This document shows, piece by piece, positions 35,141 through 48,418 of a DNA stretch of 64,000 nt (position 1 is its first letter; each line of letters begins with the position of its first letter). The stretch spans positions 9,176,001 to 9,240,000 of the forward strand of contig OZ199838.1 in assembly GCA_964304625.1 (NCBI GenBank), given 5' to 3'. The translations under genes and the position numbers were made by a program. The notes below the pieces were generated by a model, which was not told the DNA's origin, did not search any database, and saw only the letters and a program-made list of their open reading frames with translations. The DNA is from Kudoa neothunni (Eukaryota; Cnidaria).

Positions 35141-37363
35141 CCCTCTAACGGATTTGGGGTGTAATACACCCAAAACCACATTTAATCCGGAATAACATTT
35201 TACGACCTCATATCAAATCGAAATTTACGCTATTCTTCTATATTTATAAAACGTGCAACATATCAAAAATTTGGATAAATTATAAGTTCTAGTCATGCCG
35301 AAAAAAATCCATCCTTTAACGGGCTCGGGATGAAAAACACCCCATTTTTTTTTCTGTTGAGTTTCCTCAAAAAATTATTTTGAGTTGATTTATAAATTTT
35401 TAGAAAATTCTATCGACGAATTTCGAAGAAAACCTGCAACTATTATATTACTACTTCAATTCGATGCCGTTCGGTGATTTCTCGCAAATTTCCGTGCTCA
35501 TAATATTAAGGATTTCCTATCATGCAGATTTAGAAACATCGATTTTTTCGGACATATCAAATTGTATTAATTATCATAAATATATTTTAGAATTATAATG
35601 TTGATGAATGCTCCCTCTGAAATTTCATTTTTTTAATTATGCGCCAATTTGGGGTATGTGAACAAGCGAGATTATTTGAATCCAAAGATTTCACGTGTTG
35701 GGCTATTCTGGTAGTCGAATCACAATGAGCACTTCTGATGAGTTTTTTGATGACATCCAATCTAATGGAAGCGAAATAAACGATAATTTGTTCGGATTAT
35801 CATGCAATTCTGATTAAATATCCGAGAATGAAGGTGCTGACGACGATACAACTATTAAAAGAGGAATCCTCTGGACATTGAACAAGCCAACATCGTCAAA
35901 ACGTCGATTAAAAACATAATGGATTCTCACCCTGGCCCAACGGCATATGCCTTACAAAGGATCCAAAATATTGTAGATTTTTTCGTTATTTTTTTTACGA
36001 ATCATATTTGTCAAGAAATTTTAAAATATACTAATCCATTTGGAAAATCTCAATTTCGTGATTCTTTGATTGATTTAGATGAGACAGGATTCAAAGGATT
36101 TTTGGGGGTTCTAGCATTGATGGCTATCCATAATGATAGAGAAGAGCCTCTATTGGGACTTTTTAATTTAACTGAAGGAAAACGAATATATCGCCAACTC
36201 TTCACTTTGATGATTTAACCACAAGAGCACAAAGGAGAGAACGAGGCAAATTTTGCTCTATTCGCCATTTATGGAGCATGTGTATGAAAATACTTCCAAT
36301 GCACCATTCACCTACTGAGGACGTCACGGTTGATGAGCAGCTGGTATCTTTTAAAGGATGATGTCCTTTTAGGCGGTATATGCCGTTGAAACCGGCGAAA
36401 TACGGATTGAAAATTTTCCTTCTTGTAGATCCGGTACAAACTACATTATAAATATTTCCCCATATCTTGGAAAAAATGGAGACCAAGTTAGCCGATCCTC
36501 CAGCGTTGGTGAAAATATTGTGCTATCGCTGGCGACTCCACTGTACCATACAAGCAGAAAAAATGTGTAATTCTCTTGTCAACGGGGACATTTAACGTCG
36601 ATATATCTGGAAATCATAAAAAACCTCAGACTATATTCCGATACAATAAAGAAAGGGAGTGTAGGCACGGTCGATAGAATGTTGGCATCCATATCTGTGC
36701 GCCGATTCAGCAGAAGATGGCCAATGATCGTATTTTATAACATAGTCGATCTATCCTTAATTAATGCGTTTGCATTATACAAAATTATATTTAATCAACC
36801 AACACAATTAAGACGTACATTTTTGAAGGAGATGGCGGGAGAATTGTATCAACACCTAATTGATAAAAAATTAAAGTTAACTGGTTTAAAAAGAACAAAG
36901 TTCCAAAGCATAAATAATTTAAAGAATATATCAACCACCCCTAAACAAAAGCGTTGTGCCTTCTGATTTCGCCAAAATGATAAAAAAAACATCTAGCAAA
37001 TGTTCAAACTGCGAACGTTATTATTGCCAGCTTCATTCATCTAGAAAATGCTATAATTGCAATCAATCGTAATAATTATCTCTCCTGAAAATTTTAAAAT
37101 TATAAGATTTGTTTCAAACTTGTTTTTTTACGCTACTTACATTAGGCTCTATTATTAGTTGTAGGTAGGTCACGAACTTTTAGCCGAACTGGATTAAGTT
37201 GAATGATAAATGTAAATTTACTTCAAATTCTATGGATAGAATTTTCTAAAAATTTATAAGTCAACTCAAAATAGTTTTTTGAGGAAACTTATTAGAAAAA
37301 AAAGACGAGGTGTTTTTCATCCCAAGCCCGTTAGAAGATGGAATTTTTCGATAGCTTAGGGGG
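35141..37363 (+). mobile_element. piggyBac element A, both TTAA ends present
   Basis: TTAA lies at 35137-35140 and 37364-37367. The left end is CCCTCTAACGGATTTGGGGT, with a second terminal-like block (CCTTTAACGGGCTCGGGATG) about 170 bp inside. The right end has the inverse of that inner block (CATCCCAAGCCCGTTAGAAG) and ends CTTAGGGGG. About 2.22 kb, with a plus-strand transposase. It lies head to head with element B. Confidence 0.85.
35725..37070 (+). pseudogene. piggyBac transposase of element A, broken
   Basis: It opens with MSTSDEFFDDIQSNGSEIND (acidic). The piece at 35919-36218 has HPGPTAYALQRIQNIVDFFV, FKGFLGVLALMAIHNDREEP and LFNLTEGKRIYRQLF. Later pieces give EDVTVDEQLVSFKG, GTVDRMLASISVRRFSRRWP and MIVFYNIVDLSLINAFALYK. 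A Cys-rich tail ends it (CSNCERYYCQLH...CYNCNQS, about 37000-37070). Several frame changes and at least one TAA in the N-terminal part make it defective. Confidence 0.75.
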
Positions 37364-37490
37364 TTAATGAAAAAAATTTTTTTTAGTTACGATGTGAAAA
37401 TGAATAAACATCTGGATTAGAATCAGACATTAACTCTAACTTTGTTTAGCCATGATGTTTAAAATAGTTGTCAAGCTTTTTTAAATGAAA

Positions 37491-38753
37491 CTAGCGGGAA
37501 CTACCCAGCGTTGCTTGGGGAAGATTTCGCATAGACACGTTTCTTAACAATATTCGAAAAATAATTTTAAATCTAAAATTAACCAATAGATGTAAAATAA
37601 CTAAAAATTTGTAAGCAATAAATTTTAACGATTTGGATTATGAAGTTTAAATTATGCTCATTTCTTTGAAGGTGTGTTCCAATTCTGGCGTTCATTTAAA
37701 ATTCCGTGACTCGGCACCAACGCTAAATAAGTTAAGGTCAGCATCGTATTTTTTTCATTCCCGAATTACTTAAATACCGTTAAAGTGTTATCTAAAACGT
37801 TATTTTTTGGACGGAGGATTTTTAAAAGTCGAATTTTGGCCCCGCTTGATAACTGTGTGTACCACTAACTTTTTAAGAGATTGTTACGGATTAGTTATTG
37901 TTTGTTATTTTATTCAATAAAATAAAAAGAAAAAACAACACGGGATAATTTGCATAGTCGGTATTGTTGTTACATTAATAAGCTGTATTTATAACACGCG
38001 GCTAAAAATATCTGACAAGATAAAAAAATGGAAAAAGTAATAGAAATAGAAGAAAACGTATGAAAATTAATTGATATTGCTAAAATTAATATCCTTTGGT
38101 CTGCAAAAACTTTAATGCGCTTTTTCTAACAAATAATTTAAATAATCGGATGAAGTAACCAAACAACCATCTGCACTGAATTGAATCACTGAAAGTTCAA
38201 CATAACGGACGGTTTCAATGAGATCTACGGACGCGGTACTTGCGTTATAGTGCTTCAATCTATCTGATTATAACACGCATAACCAACTAAATAATAATGC
38301 AAATATTGACATTTTTTCGTATCTAAATCCACTAATAGAGCTTGCAAAATGTGTTTATCAAGTCAATCACATTAAAACTCCCGATATAAGGAAGTTATTT
38401 GAGCAAACAATCAAATAGACGCACAAATCTTATACGTAAAGACAGATGGCATCGTTCAATTAACATATGATAGAATATATAAGGGAGATAGTTAATTTCA
38501 ACCGACCATCACCATGACATAAGCCGGGCTAATCCTATAGTTGAACTCATGTAATCCGACAAAATCACTATTTCATAAATACCTTTTGGAAACTGTAGTA
38601 GTGCGAAAACAATTAAACAATTTTTTTTAAATATCACGAATTTATAAAAATTTTATATATTGCTCTCTATAAGGAAAAAATTATCCGCACATGCGTACTT
38701 AGGGGCATACACACAAACAAACTACCGGCAGTCCTCTTTATATATATAAAGGA
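37491..38753 (-). mobile_element. Non-autonomous Helitron, copy 1
   Basis: On the minus strand the element starts TCCTTTATATATATAAAGAG after an A and ends with the hairpin-like CCCCAAGCAACGCTGGG, then TAGTTCCCGCTAG before a T. TC at one end, a hairpin and CTAG at the other, insertion between A and T and no target duplication are the marks of Helitrons. Length 1.26 kb, no Rep/helicase gene. A second copy in the opposite orientation is at 48814-49976. Confidence 0.7.
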
Positions 38754-39390
38754 TAAGGCCATCTCTGAAGGGCTCAATTTTTTAACAATAAAATCATCGT
38801 CCGTTTTTGAATTATTGGGGAGGGACTATCATTGCGCCATTATTATTTCTATGAATTAGAGAGGACATCATTATAAAACACATTACTATATATCTACAAC
38901 ATGTGTCTATGTTTATCCTTCATTTTTCAATTAGCTACCACATTTATATAACTATAAAAACTTACGATTTGTTTAATCGTGGTAAAAAAAAAGAAAGAAA
39001 ACGATTAATTTAATCACACAGTCAAAGCAAAACGGCATGTACGACCGATCCTCACGTGACTTTTTATTTTTCGTTTTTTCGTAATAATTATGCGTATAAA
39101 TTATTTAAAGCGAGTAATAAGAACATTAAATAATTTTTGGAATCATTATAAATACGTGAGAACGTTTTAATATGTAAAATAACTAATGTACGTACGACCG
39201 ATCTATTATTGTAGTCTCATTGGACGTCTGGTCACGTCCAATTTCGCGCACTTGCGTGTGCGATTATTTCAGAAAAAATTGACATTTAATATTGATTAAG
39301 TTGCATTTAAAAAGGCCAGTTAACTATATGTAAATTTTTAAAAGATAATTAAAACTCGAGAAGCGTGTTAACAACATTAAAATATTTTTC
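38754..39390. other. AT-rich intergenic DNA
   Basis: No gene or element is recognised. Confidence 0.3.
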
Positions 39391-39399
39391 AACTATCTA

Positions 39400-39790
39400 T
39401 GAAATACTCCCCCTGTTGCTATCGATAGAATAAGGCAATTGCGTCTACGTTGTAAATAAAATTTTCAGGGTATCTTTTAAAAAATGTTCTGATTTGATTG
39501 GTCTGCTCTGAAATGGTTTCGGATGTAGCATCAACAGATTAGCTAATAAAATTTGATTCTTTAATGTTGGACATTTTTTAAAACAACGAAACCCTCAAAG
39601 AATTGCACATAAAGGTAAACCTTTATCTTTGGCTAGTTGATTTCTCTTTATGATTATCGTGACGACGCTTGCTACAATCTTTTTGCTTCGTGTCCACTCA
39701 ATCCACTCATATATATCTTCATCAACAGAATTAAATTGTCTTTCGTGCAAATAATTTCTATTTTTCGATTTTAAAAACACTTATAGGTTT
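39400..39790 (-). pseudogene. Pogo/Tigger-like (CENP-B type) transposase fragment
   Basis: The minus strand reads VDEDIYEWIEWTRSKKIVAS in the position of the CENPB-type DNA-binding domain. Then, in other frames, come ESNFIS..SVDATSETISEQ and FFKRYPENFIYNVDAIALFY. The last matches the first catalytic Asp block of pogo-like transposases (usually IFNADETGLFY), with Ala in place of Glu. Only the N-terminal half is present, with at least two frame changes; no terminal repeats were seen. Confidence 0.55.
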
Positions 39791-39799
39791 TGATTATTT

Positions 39800-41879
39800 T
39801 ATTTTTCATCTCTAGGATGCCATTAGGAGTCGAATTAATAGATATTTTAAAACGTGATGTAATGACAGTTTTTGGGTCATTAGATTGGAGACTTTCATAA
39901 TAATAAATAATATTGTACTTTTCGACAAAAGGTATAGTTATAGGAGTTTTTTGGCATAATAATTGACTTTACTGACTAATAAACAAGAAGTATCCAAAAA
40001 AGTACTTGAAGTGGGGAAATCACGTGAGTTTTAGTTACATTATTTATCAACCTTTTATAAGAAATTTTTATAAAATTTGTGATTGAAATATTATAAGAAA
40101 CATATTATATAAACAATGACCCAATCAATATTCGAACTAAATAAGATTTTAAAAATGTGATAGCAATTGGTTACTTACTGTATTTTTAATAATGCAGCCC
40201 TTGGCTAGTTATGACACAACACTCAAGACCTCGTACAGTAGTGGCCAGGTACCTATATGACCGGAAGGGCCAATTATTGATGGAGAGAAAAATTTTTCTA
40301 CTTTCGGAGCCGCACATCAAATATAGACTCGAAAATCAAAATATGTACCTTTTAAATCACGGAAACATACGTTTCAGAAAAATCCGAGGCAAATTATCCA
40401 ATTAGTCTATCTATGCGCTTTTCAATAGCCAATCAACCCAATCAATTAATTATTAATATGTTTAATATAAGAGGAAATAAAAATATTACAAGTATGCACT
40501 TGAATTTGTCTGATTGCTTCAAAAATTATTGTAATTTCATTTTCAATAATTTCCATTATGATGAATTAGAAATTCTACGATTAATTTTTACACAACAAAT
40601 ATACGATAAAAAATCTATCTTGATGAGTATTGTCTTCAATAAAAAGAAAATATCAACCGTATAATTTAACCTATTAAAATCGCAAGAATTACCTTCTAAT
40701 GTATTTTTAATAATTTAATTATTTTTAGGACATTTTTACAGGGGTTCCCCTGTAGCAAAAATAAAGGACGTTAAATATTTCAAGAGAATTCTTTTTAATG
40801 AATAACATTAAATGAAAATGTATGTATGACTACATTTTTATTAAAAAAGTTGACTCAGAAAAATTTTTAAACTGGAAAAACCATAAACACTTCATAGATC
40901 TAATTTAAAGGTTTAAAAAAAGTTGAGCATATAAACAAATGAGACGTATTTTGTATAATACTCGAAAAATTTATTTTTAAGTAGTTTCAATTTAATAATA
41001 ACCTTTTTATTAAGGATGAATTCTGATTTAGGACAAAGAATAATTTTTTTATTGAAACTGTGGATAAAATTGGGGAGCATTTATAGTTATTGTACCTTGT
41101 CAATAATTGCAGATGTATTGGACAATGTTCAATGAGGAATTCTTAATATTTATAAGTTAATTGTTTTTGTTGAATCTTTCATTTCTATATTTGACTAGTA
41201 AGTTGCAAATAAAGGAAATTAATTCAAGTTGGTGAAGTTGGAGTACCACACATTTTTTCAATACCAACATATTTCCAGTAAAAAATGATTTACATCTGAT
41301 GAAAATTCTAAATTTTTAACGTAATAATGATTTCAGTGACTAGGAATTATACGATTTCTTTTCGTTTTAACCTTAAATATTGTAGTTTATATTATGCACG
41401 TAAGGTGGGGAGCAGCACTTATACCCTCAAAGAGACGCAGATTGCCGATCCCTGTCCTACAGCAATAGTGTTTCTATTGGCATTATCTGTCACACCAATC
41501 AATATGTATTGAGATTTTATCAATTGTATTCTCTTTCGTCAAAACGTCCGATTTCCATCAAAACAGTATGAAACATGTTTTAATTATTGCAATAAAAACA
41601 CATGAATATATTATACCATTACCTTTACGATGTCAATAAGTTAAATATATTCTCATAATTTTAATATAATATGTATTGATATAGAGATAATGGATGATCG
41701 ATTTAACTATGGAATATATTTAGTAGTTTTGGACCTTTGGAATAAATTTGAACCAGAACCATTTGATTATATATATTTTTTATTATATCATTAAAAGGTA
41801 ATAAATGTAAATCCAAAAGACGGATTAGTGTGAGAAAATTAGCGTAGAATAGACATGTTAAAGTGGAGAAGCAAAAACT
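39800..41879. other. AT-rich DNA between transposon debris and the FAAH gene
   Basis: No gene is recognised; short open frames at 40211-40405 and 40413-40664 look like chance. Around 41400-41450 there is a hAT-like terminus (GCAGATTGCCGATCCCTG) and around 40740 a CAGGGGTTCCCCTG motif, but the two do not share a duplication. Confidence 0.3.
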
Positions 41880-44790
41880 TCAGGGCATCGTTTCTCGGCC
41901 GGTAAAAAACGATTCAATAAGATTCCCTAACTCATAGAGAATGTCTTCTTTCCACCAAGATGCCTCAAGTTGAACAGCAACAGGAAGATTTTCTTCAGTG
42001 GTTGTGTCTATGTGTACGATGAGAGCTGGAATTCCTGTTGCACTAGAAAACGGTGCATACCTAAATTATTTCATTACGTATACAAATATTTGATGTGTAT
42101 AATTATTTTAGCTACAATGATATTCTCGCTGTGGTAACATCATCTATCACACCATTATCGTCGTCTCCATCGACGATTTTCTGAGGCAAAACACCAGTTG
42201 CTAATAATTCAATTACCAATATTCGTCATATCAGCAGGAAACTCACCTGGTGTAATAAACACATCAAATTTAGAAAACATGTCCTTTACAATGAGTTGAG
42301 CTCTTCTTCTTTGACGAAGTGCCTATAGATTCACAGAGTGTAACAAACAATGTATGAATTGATTCAGTTTTCGAATCATTTAAGAAACTAACCTGATTGT
42401 ATTCTTCATCAGTTATATCATATCCAAAACTATTGATCAAAGTAGCATTACAGCACGGCTAAACTCAAAAAATCAAGTTATGATCTTCTTCGTCTATAAA
42501 CTATACAAATTTTGCAGTAGCAGCATCCTTCCCAATCACTTTAGCCATACTTGTTGCAGCATCCTTAATGAAAAATGCTCTAGTAGCTGCTCCTATTCCT
42601 AATTTACATTACGATATTGAACAGATTAAATAATCAACCAAGATATGTTACTTGCATTTCTGGTATACAATATTCGACCACTGTAAAACCCAAACCCTTT
42701 AGACGTTGAATTGTTGAATCTACCGCTGATACAATACGTTTATCGTGTGCAAACTACAACCAAATAGAAACTCACAGCTCATATTAACAGATTACTTAGT
42801 TAGACTAGAATCATAGCCTATTTTGATCTTTGAAGCCAACTCAGATGGAGAACCTTTCAAGTTAGGCAAAACAACCGATGGCTGATACAGCGTTGATGGA
42901 TGAAGGTCATCTGGACCAGCTATTATACCTAAAAAAGTTTAGAACAGTACACAAACCGATTTTCAAACTACCATATATAATTGCATGATCTCTAACATTG
43001 TTAGCTATGACTCCTAGAAAAATAAGCACTTATTTCTACACAACGTATACCAATAATAGTCGAGCCGGAAGATTCGTATTTGGTGCCCCCATTTGAAACT
43101 CTAGAAGTTGTACCTATACCAATATAAAGATTACATGAAGACTGATGTGAGATCGAAGCATTACCTCTCATGCCAACAACTCCAGTGAATGCTGGAGGAA
43201 TTCGATTTGATCCTAAACCATCCAACCCAATGGAAAAAGGCACTAACCCTATATTGGATTTTATACTTGTGAAATAAACTAAATACAATAAAGAATGAAT
43301 TACCACTGGAAACTACAGCAGCAGACCCATTACTACTTCCTCCACAATAGTATTTGATGTTGTATGGATTTTTGACATGTCCATGAATTCTAAATAATAC
43401 AATGGTTGTCGAATAGAAGTAAACTCACAGCAGCAGAGTTATTCGAACGAATAAATTTACTTGGAAGGATTGTAACCAATGACATTAAGGCCTGCACATA
43501 CCATGTTTGCAGTGCCAATAACAATAGCTCCAGCTTTCAACAATTTTTTGACTACTGTACACGTAGCTATACAATGTTTATCCAACATTGAAGAACCGAA
43601 ATAAATGTGATATCCATCCTAGTATTTTTAGTAAGCTACAATTTGAAGATCCATTCAATATTTACAATATCAATTTGATCCTTAACAAAAAAGGGAACTC
43701 CGTCGATCACAGAAAAGGGCAAATTCTTTTGAAAGCGTTCAGTTGAATCTTTGGCCGCCTAAATTTCGAAATTTTGGAAGGCATAGATATTTCCTATTAA
43801 ATACTTGCATTATTTCATCTTTGTGGACTTCAATAACGGCACCCAATTTTTTTATTTCATCACTTTCCATGATCTGAATTAACTTTGTGCATACTTCGGT
43901 AGGAGTGGTTGATTTTGATCTAAATTCCATCATTAGCCCAATGATTAATCAATATAAAGATTCTTCTCAAAAATTCCAGATTAGGGTGTAGATAAATAAA
44001 TATATCTATTACAACTGGAAAAACATACCTATAAGCATCATAGTAGTCACTGAGGGTTTTGTATGGAAAGACATCAACTCTTAAAAATAATGTTGTAAAA
44101 TTCCACCTCGACAACAATAACTACCTGTCCTCAATCAACCTTTTTAATGTTTCCATAGGAGGATCAACCAAAGGATGGGCAACTTTGATAGCATAGACTT
44201 CATTGACTTTAATCAATGGCTCATCTTCGATTTTGTAGGACATCAATTCATTGAATCCATAGTTCCTATTTGGCAACTGCTTAACCAAATTAGAAAACCT
44301 GAATAAAATACTTCTTAAGTTTCTCCACATATTCTAATTTAGTTAATGGCTAAATAAATAAAAACTTGGCATAATACAAAAACATATATCTACTTCTGTC
44401 GCTGCCTTAACATTCATCAACGCAGCAGTTCCATTCAGTCGGCCGGTTTCCTACATCAATATATAGATGACGCTGGAACATTTTTAGCGAAATTACTGAT
44501 GGGTATTCCTTATAATTGGTAGATTTAGCAGGTTCAATTACTCCCAGCAATCTTAGTAACCATAATTAAAGATTTCTGATTCGCTTATGAGTTAATCGTA
44601 CGCGTAAATGCTTTGAAGGAGCGATTCTTCCGCATTAATCCGATAGTTTTAACTCCCCTTAGTATAATAAACCGCCAAGCTTACACCAACAATTATTTAA
44701 TCTGGCAATTTTGATAGATTCTAATTATGTTTATGAATTTGTTTTTTAATCTAGTTTGATTGAACTTTCTCCCCATGGCGTAACATCCCA
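41880..44790 (-). CDS. Amidase-signature hydrolase, FAAH-like (closest to the plant-type FAAH architecture)
   Basis: A serine hydrolase of the amidase signature family; FAAH members cleave fatty-acid amides such as N-acylethanolamines. Minus-strand landmarks: ETGRLNGTAALMNVKAATE; DVFPYKTLSDYYDAYR joined by an intron to SKSTTPTEVCTKLIQIME, which matches Arabidopsis FAAH (...DYAYAYRSKLTTPLQVAKRI); FQKNLPFSVIDGVPFFVKDQ with the catalytic Lys; KNPYNIKYYCGGSSNGSAAV with the cis-Ser; and FSIGLDGLGSNRIPPAFTGV with the nucleophilic Ser. The end is SSATGIPALIVHIDTTTEEN...LGNLIESFFTGRETMP and TGA at 41880. A dozen or so small exons are separated by introns of about 40-70 bp. The first exon was not pinned down; a start near 44780 is possible. 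The activity is inferred. Confidence 0.8.
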
Positions 44791-44799
44791 TACTAATTC

Positions 44800-45449
44800 A
44801 CGGATTCGTTGGAGTAGATTTAAGGAGATCAAATTCAAAAAATGTAACCTAGAGAAAGAATTTTAAAGCATTTATTAAACAAATAATTAATCGATATATG
44901 ATATTCCGTCATTGTCCGAATCAAAATAATGCAATTACAACTAGGATCTTAGTGATTATTCATAAGTAAATGTTATTTCATCGCTCAAATAAATTTACAA
45001 AGTATTAAGCACCCGATCTCATAAAAGTATCTTAATTATCATTCAAAATAGCATAAAAACATCCGCGAAGTTTATTTCAATTTGAATACCCAACATTTAT
45101 TATCCCCTTAAGACAACCTTAACGTGAAAATATTTCCATCTCAACTAAATATATTTCAGCATTAAGTTAAAAAATAATATAAAATCATTTATTAGATTTT
45201 ATAATTAAACAAATCAATGAAATAATCAAAATGAAACCTTTTTGCTTCACAGTCTCAATAATAATTTTACATTTGAACAATGTGGACAAATTTATATGTA
45301 CCATTAAACTTTAAAGAAATTTGTTCTATAACGTTTCTCATAAAAGACTTTTACTTATAACCATACAATCCAGTTAGTTTTCTGGTCGAGGCAAATCTAT
45401 ATCCGATCGGGTTACATTTTAGAGATAATCAAGTTATTGAGCCGGTCAA
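44800..45449. other. AT-rich intergenic DNA upstream of the FAAH-like gene
   Basis: Probably includes the promoter of the FAAH-like gene; nothing specific can be read. Confidence 0.3.
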
Positions 45450-46471
45450 TACCGGGTTTTACAACCAAAACCGGACACTGTATATATTTAAGAAAAAATT
45501 TATTTACGCTGTATTTCAAATGAAAAAACAATAACTCAAATATATTTTATAGAAATTAATGAAGATTGTAATAGTTTTTAATTTCTAGGAATGTCATCTA
45601 AGATGCGACACAATCCAAGAAAACTTTCACTATGTTGAAAGTAATTCTTTAAATTCTCCTCAGTTACAGATTGAGAGGAAGTTGTCATTCTCTCTATTAA
45701 ATCATTATGTCCACAGATAGGGCCATCTTTTCTAGTTTTCGATTTAATTTGAGAAGATACCTCCTCACAAGGGTTCAAAAATGACGAGTATCGAGGTAGA
45801 TATTTTATCTCATAAGGATAGTCGTCAAAAAATTCTATATTAGAATTATGGAATCTGACGTTATCCACGACAATAATGTAGTCTCCATCATCCAACACAT
45901 TTTTTAACTGGTTTAAAAATTGTTGAAAAATTTCACAATTTACGCCCCTGGTAATGGCTTCACAGTAAACTACGCTGATAGCACTGACAGCCAGGATCAT
46001 GGTTACGTTCGGGTCCTCTGCTGTTAGTCACCACTGGATTGGGAGTTATTCGAATAGGAGCGCGTCCATGAGAGCGTAGTAAATGGAGGAAACGGGGCTT
46101 TCATCGACGAATATCACCTTTCCATGCCGTACATTTATTGGTAAGTTCGTGTACCAACTGGCGTATTCTCTCCGTTCTTGCTTTACATCAGATGAATTGC
46201 TGCTTTGAGGTATCTGTCTTTTCATTTTAAATGATATGTTCATTTGTTGAGGCCATCTCCAAACGGTTATTTGACTCACATCCAAATTGAGTTTTTGGAT
46301 CACAGACTGTAAAGTTATGGCACAGTTGTCCTAAATAAGCTGGAGAAGTTGGCGTTGACTTCCTCAGTAATCTTAATTTCCCTTGGGCCGCCTCTTACAC
46401 CTTTTGTCTAGGTTTCCAATGTTTTATACCTTTTAACCATGCCATGCAGGGTAGATTTTGGTATTCCTAAA

Positions 46472-48418
46472 GGCAGTGGCTATTGCAGCGGGAAGAAATA
46501 ACTCAAAAACTAACATGTCTATAAAAATTTCAATTTCGTTTTTATAACAAATGATTTTTTCGCCAAATAATTTCAAATTTGGGGGGAAATATAATATGGT
46601 GGAATTTTCAAGGTTGTTATTGAAAATTAAATAACTTCATAATGTCATTTTGATTTGATAGATCGTAGGAATACTAAAAAAAGCTTTCTAAGACAACAAA
46701 CTTTCATAATTGCAAAAATTTTATGTAAATCGTATGCTTTCTATAGTATGAATTACCACGCTCAGGAGTCCGCGCTATTACGTAAGACTTAGTTAACTAG
46801 TTGCACTGGTTCTTTCGTTGGTTAACATCCCTCTGATTCAATACGATACATGCTATTATGGAGAATAATTATCACATTAATTAAAAAATTTTTTCTCAAA
46901 ATTTACAATATGAATAATGTGTATTAATGTATAACTCATTGTATTTAAAGCTGTCTCAATCTGTGAAATAAACACAAATCTATGATTTCGAGTTAGATTT
47001 ATTTATACTATATATAGGACTTTGAAAATAGATTATTTGTTAAAGATATGGTAGTTTTTAAGGAATAATGTGTCATTTCCTTGATTCGATGTTACGTAGC
47101 AATAATTTGAGGGTAATGGGTAATAATTCTCTACATAAAAACAAAAATATGATTATCATAATAAAATCAAGATCCTTTTAAGACAGAGTTCGACAACGAC
47201 CGGCCCCCGGACCAAAATTTGGCCCAGGAGCTTTTCTAATCCGGCCTGCAAGGGATGTCATTGATAAAGTTAATTTTTTTGACGGTGCTTATATAATTTC
47301 CCCGACTTTTAAATTCGATCTCTTCAGCATATAGATAAGCTTAATAGCAATGTGAACTATGTTACTTAAGTATTATTCCCTTTTTGAAACATAAAAGTGC
47401 TTAAAAAAAAATTAAAATTTTTCCCCGAGTAAATTCCTTGCTTATTTTTACTGATTATACGATATTAGTTTTATTGTAGCTAATGGAAACGTTTAATTAT
47501 TGCTCTTCACGATTTAGAACAATAATTTGAATATATAAACGTTTAAATTCAGCACCAAAAATATCAGGGTAAATTATGAAATTAAAAATTGTATAAAACC
47601 AGTAATTCCTTCATAAAAGTATCAAACATTCACGTTCGTTATGTTTCTTTTTCTCGTTAAAATAAAAATATATTATTTTAAATTTCAAAATATAAATTTA
47701 CTAATCCAATTTTCAATTGTATTGTGAAAAATCTATTACATCTACTGGATTTAAATATATTCTGGCCTTCCTCCTAGTTTGACATGATTATCCGGCCCGG
47801 TAACCTAATAGGTTGCCGACTCCTGATCTAAAGTAAAGAGTGTTGGGTGTCCTAGAAAAAGAGAGCAGGATAAATAATAAAACAATTAACTATATAAATG
47901 AAACAATTAATAGATGGAAATCAAAAATTTTCTTCATGTTATTAATGCCCAAACAAATTGTGGTATAATAAAGCTAAGTTGTATCTTTATATAGCGAAAA
48001 GATAGATCATTTAATATGTAGAAAATTTGGATCGCGAAATAAAAAGATCTAACATTTTACGCGATATGTTAACAGTGCATTATTATTGTCTTTAGCGTTA
48101 TAGCGTTGCTTCATTCATGCGCAAGTCCGGTGAATTTGCATTAGTAAATTTGGGTCTTTTAATTGAAACAATTTATATTACTCTGAATTATGGAAAAGAT
48201 AATAACGTTTATAAATTATAAATCGCTAATTAAGGACTTAAAATAATTTTTAACCTCTGAATTCATTGCCATTAAAATGCGAAAATTTGTTATCTTGGAA
48301 TTCTTTTAAAATAGTTTAACATTTTGGCAAAAAAATCATTTATTATAAAAACGAACTTGAAATTTTTATAGACATGTTAGTTTTTGAGTTATTTCTTCCC
48401 GTTGCAATAGCCACTGCC
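46472..48418. mobile_element. Non-autonomous long-TIR element with 9-bp duplication (MULE- or Merlin-like)
   Basis: The inverted repeats are about 105 bp and nearly identical (46472-46578 and 48313-48418), starting GGCAGTGGCTATTGC. The direct duplication ATTCCTAAA flanks it (46463-46471 and 48419-48427). No open frame of note lies inside. Long inverted repeats with a 9-bp duplication fit Mutator-like elements best; Merlin (8-9 bp) is the alternative. It carries a hAT MITE (47184-47825). Confidence 0.8.
47184..47825. mobile_element. hAT MITE family 'CGGCAAC', copy 1
   Basis: The ends are CAGAGTTCGACAACGACCGG (left) and CAGGAGTCGGCAACCTATTA (right, read inward). It is about 640 bp and closely matches, in the opposite orientation, the element at 60624-61229. 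A clear 8-bp duplication was not seen, so the flanks may have changed. Confidence 0.75.

Noticed and set aside
40738-41455. A complete hAT MITE between CAGGGGTTCC and GATCCCTG
   Set aside because: The two ends do not match each other well and the flanks share no 8-bp duplication.
46472-48418. Long inverted repeat as a segmental inversion
   Set aside because: The 9-bp direct duplication outside the repeats and the split transposase show a transposon insertion.
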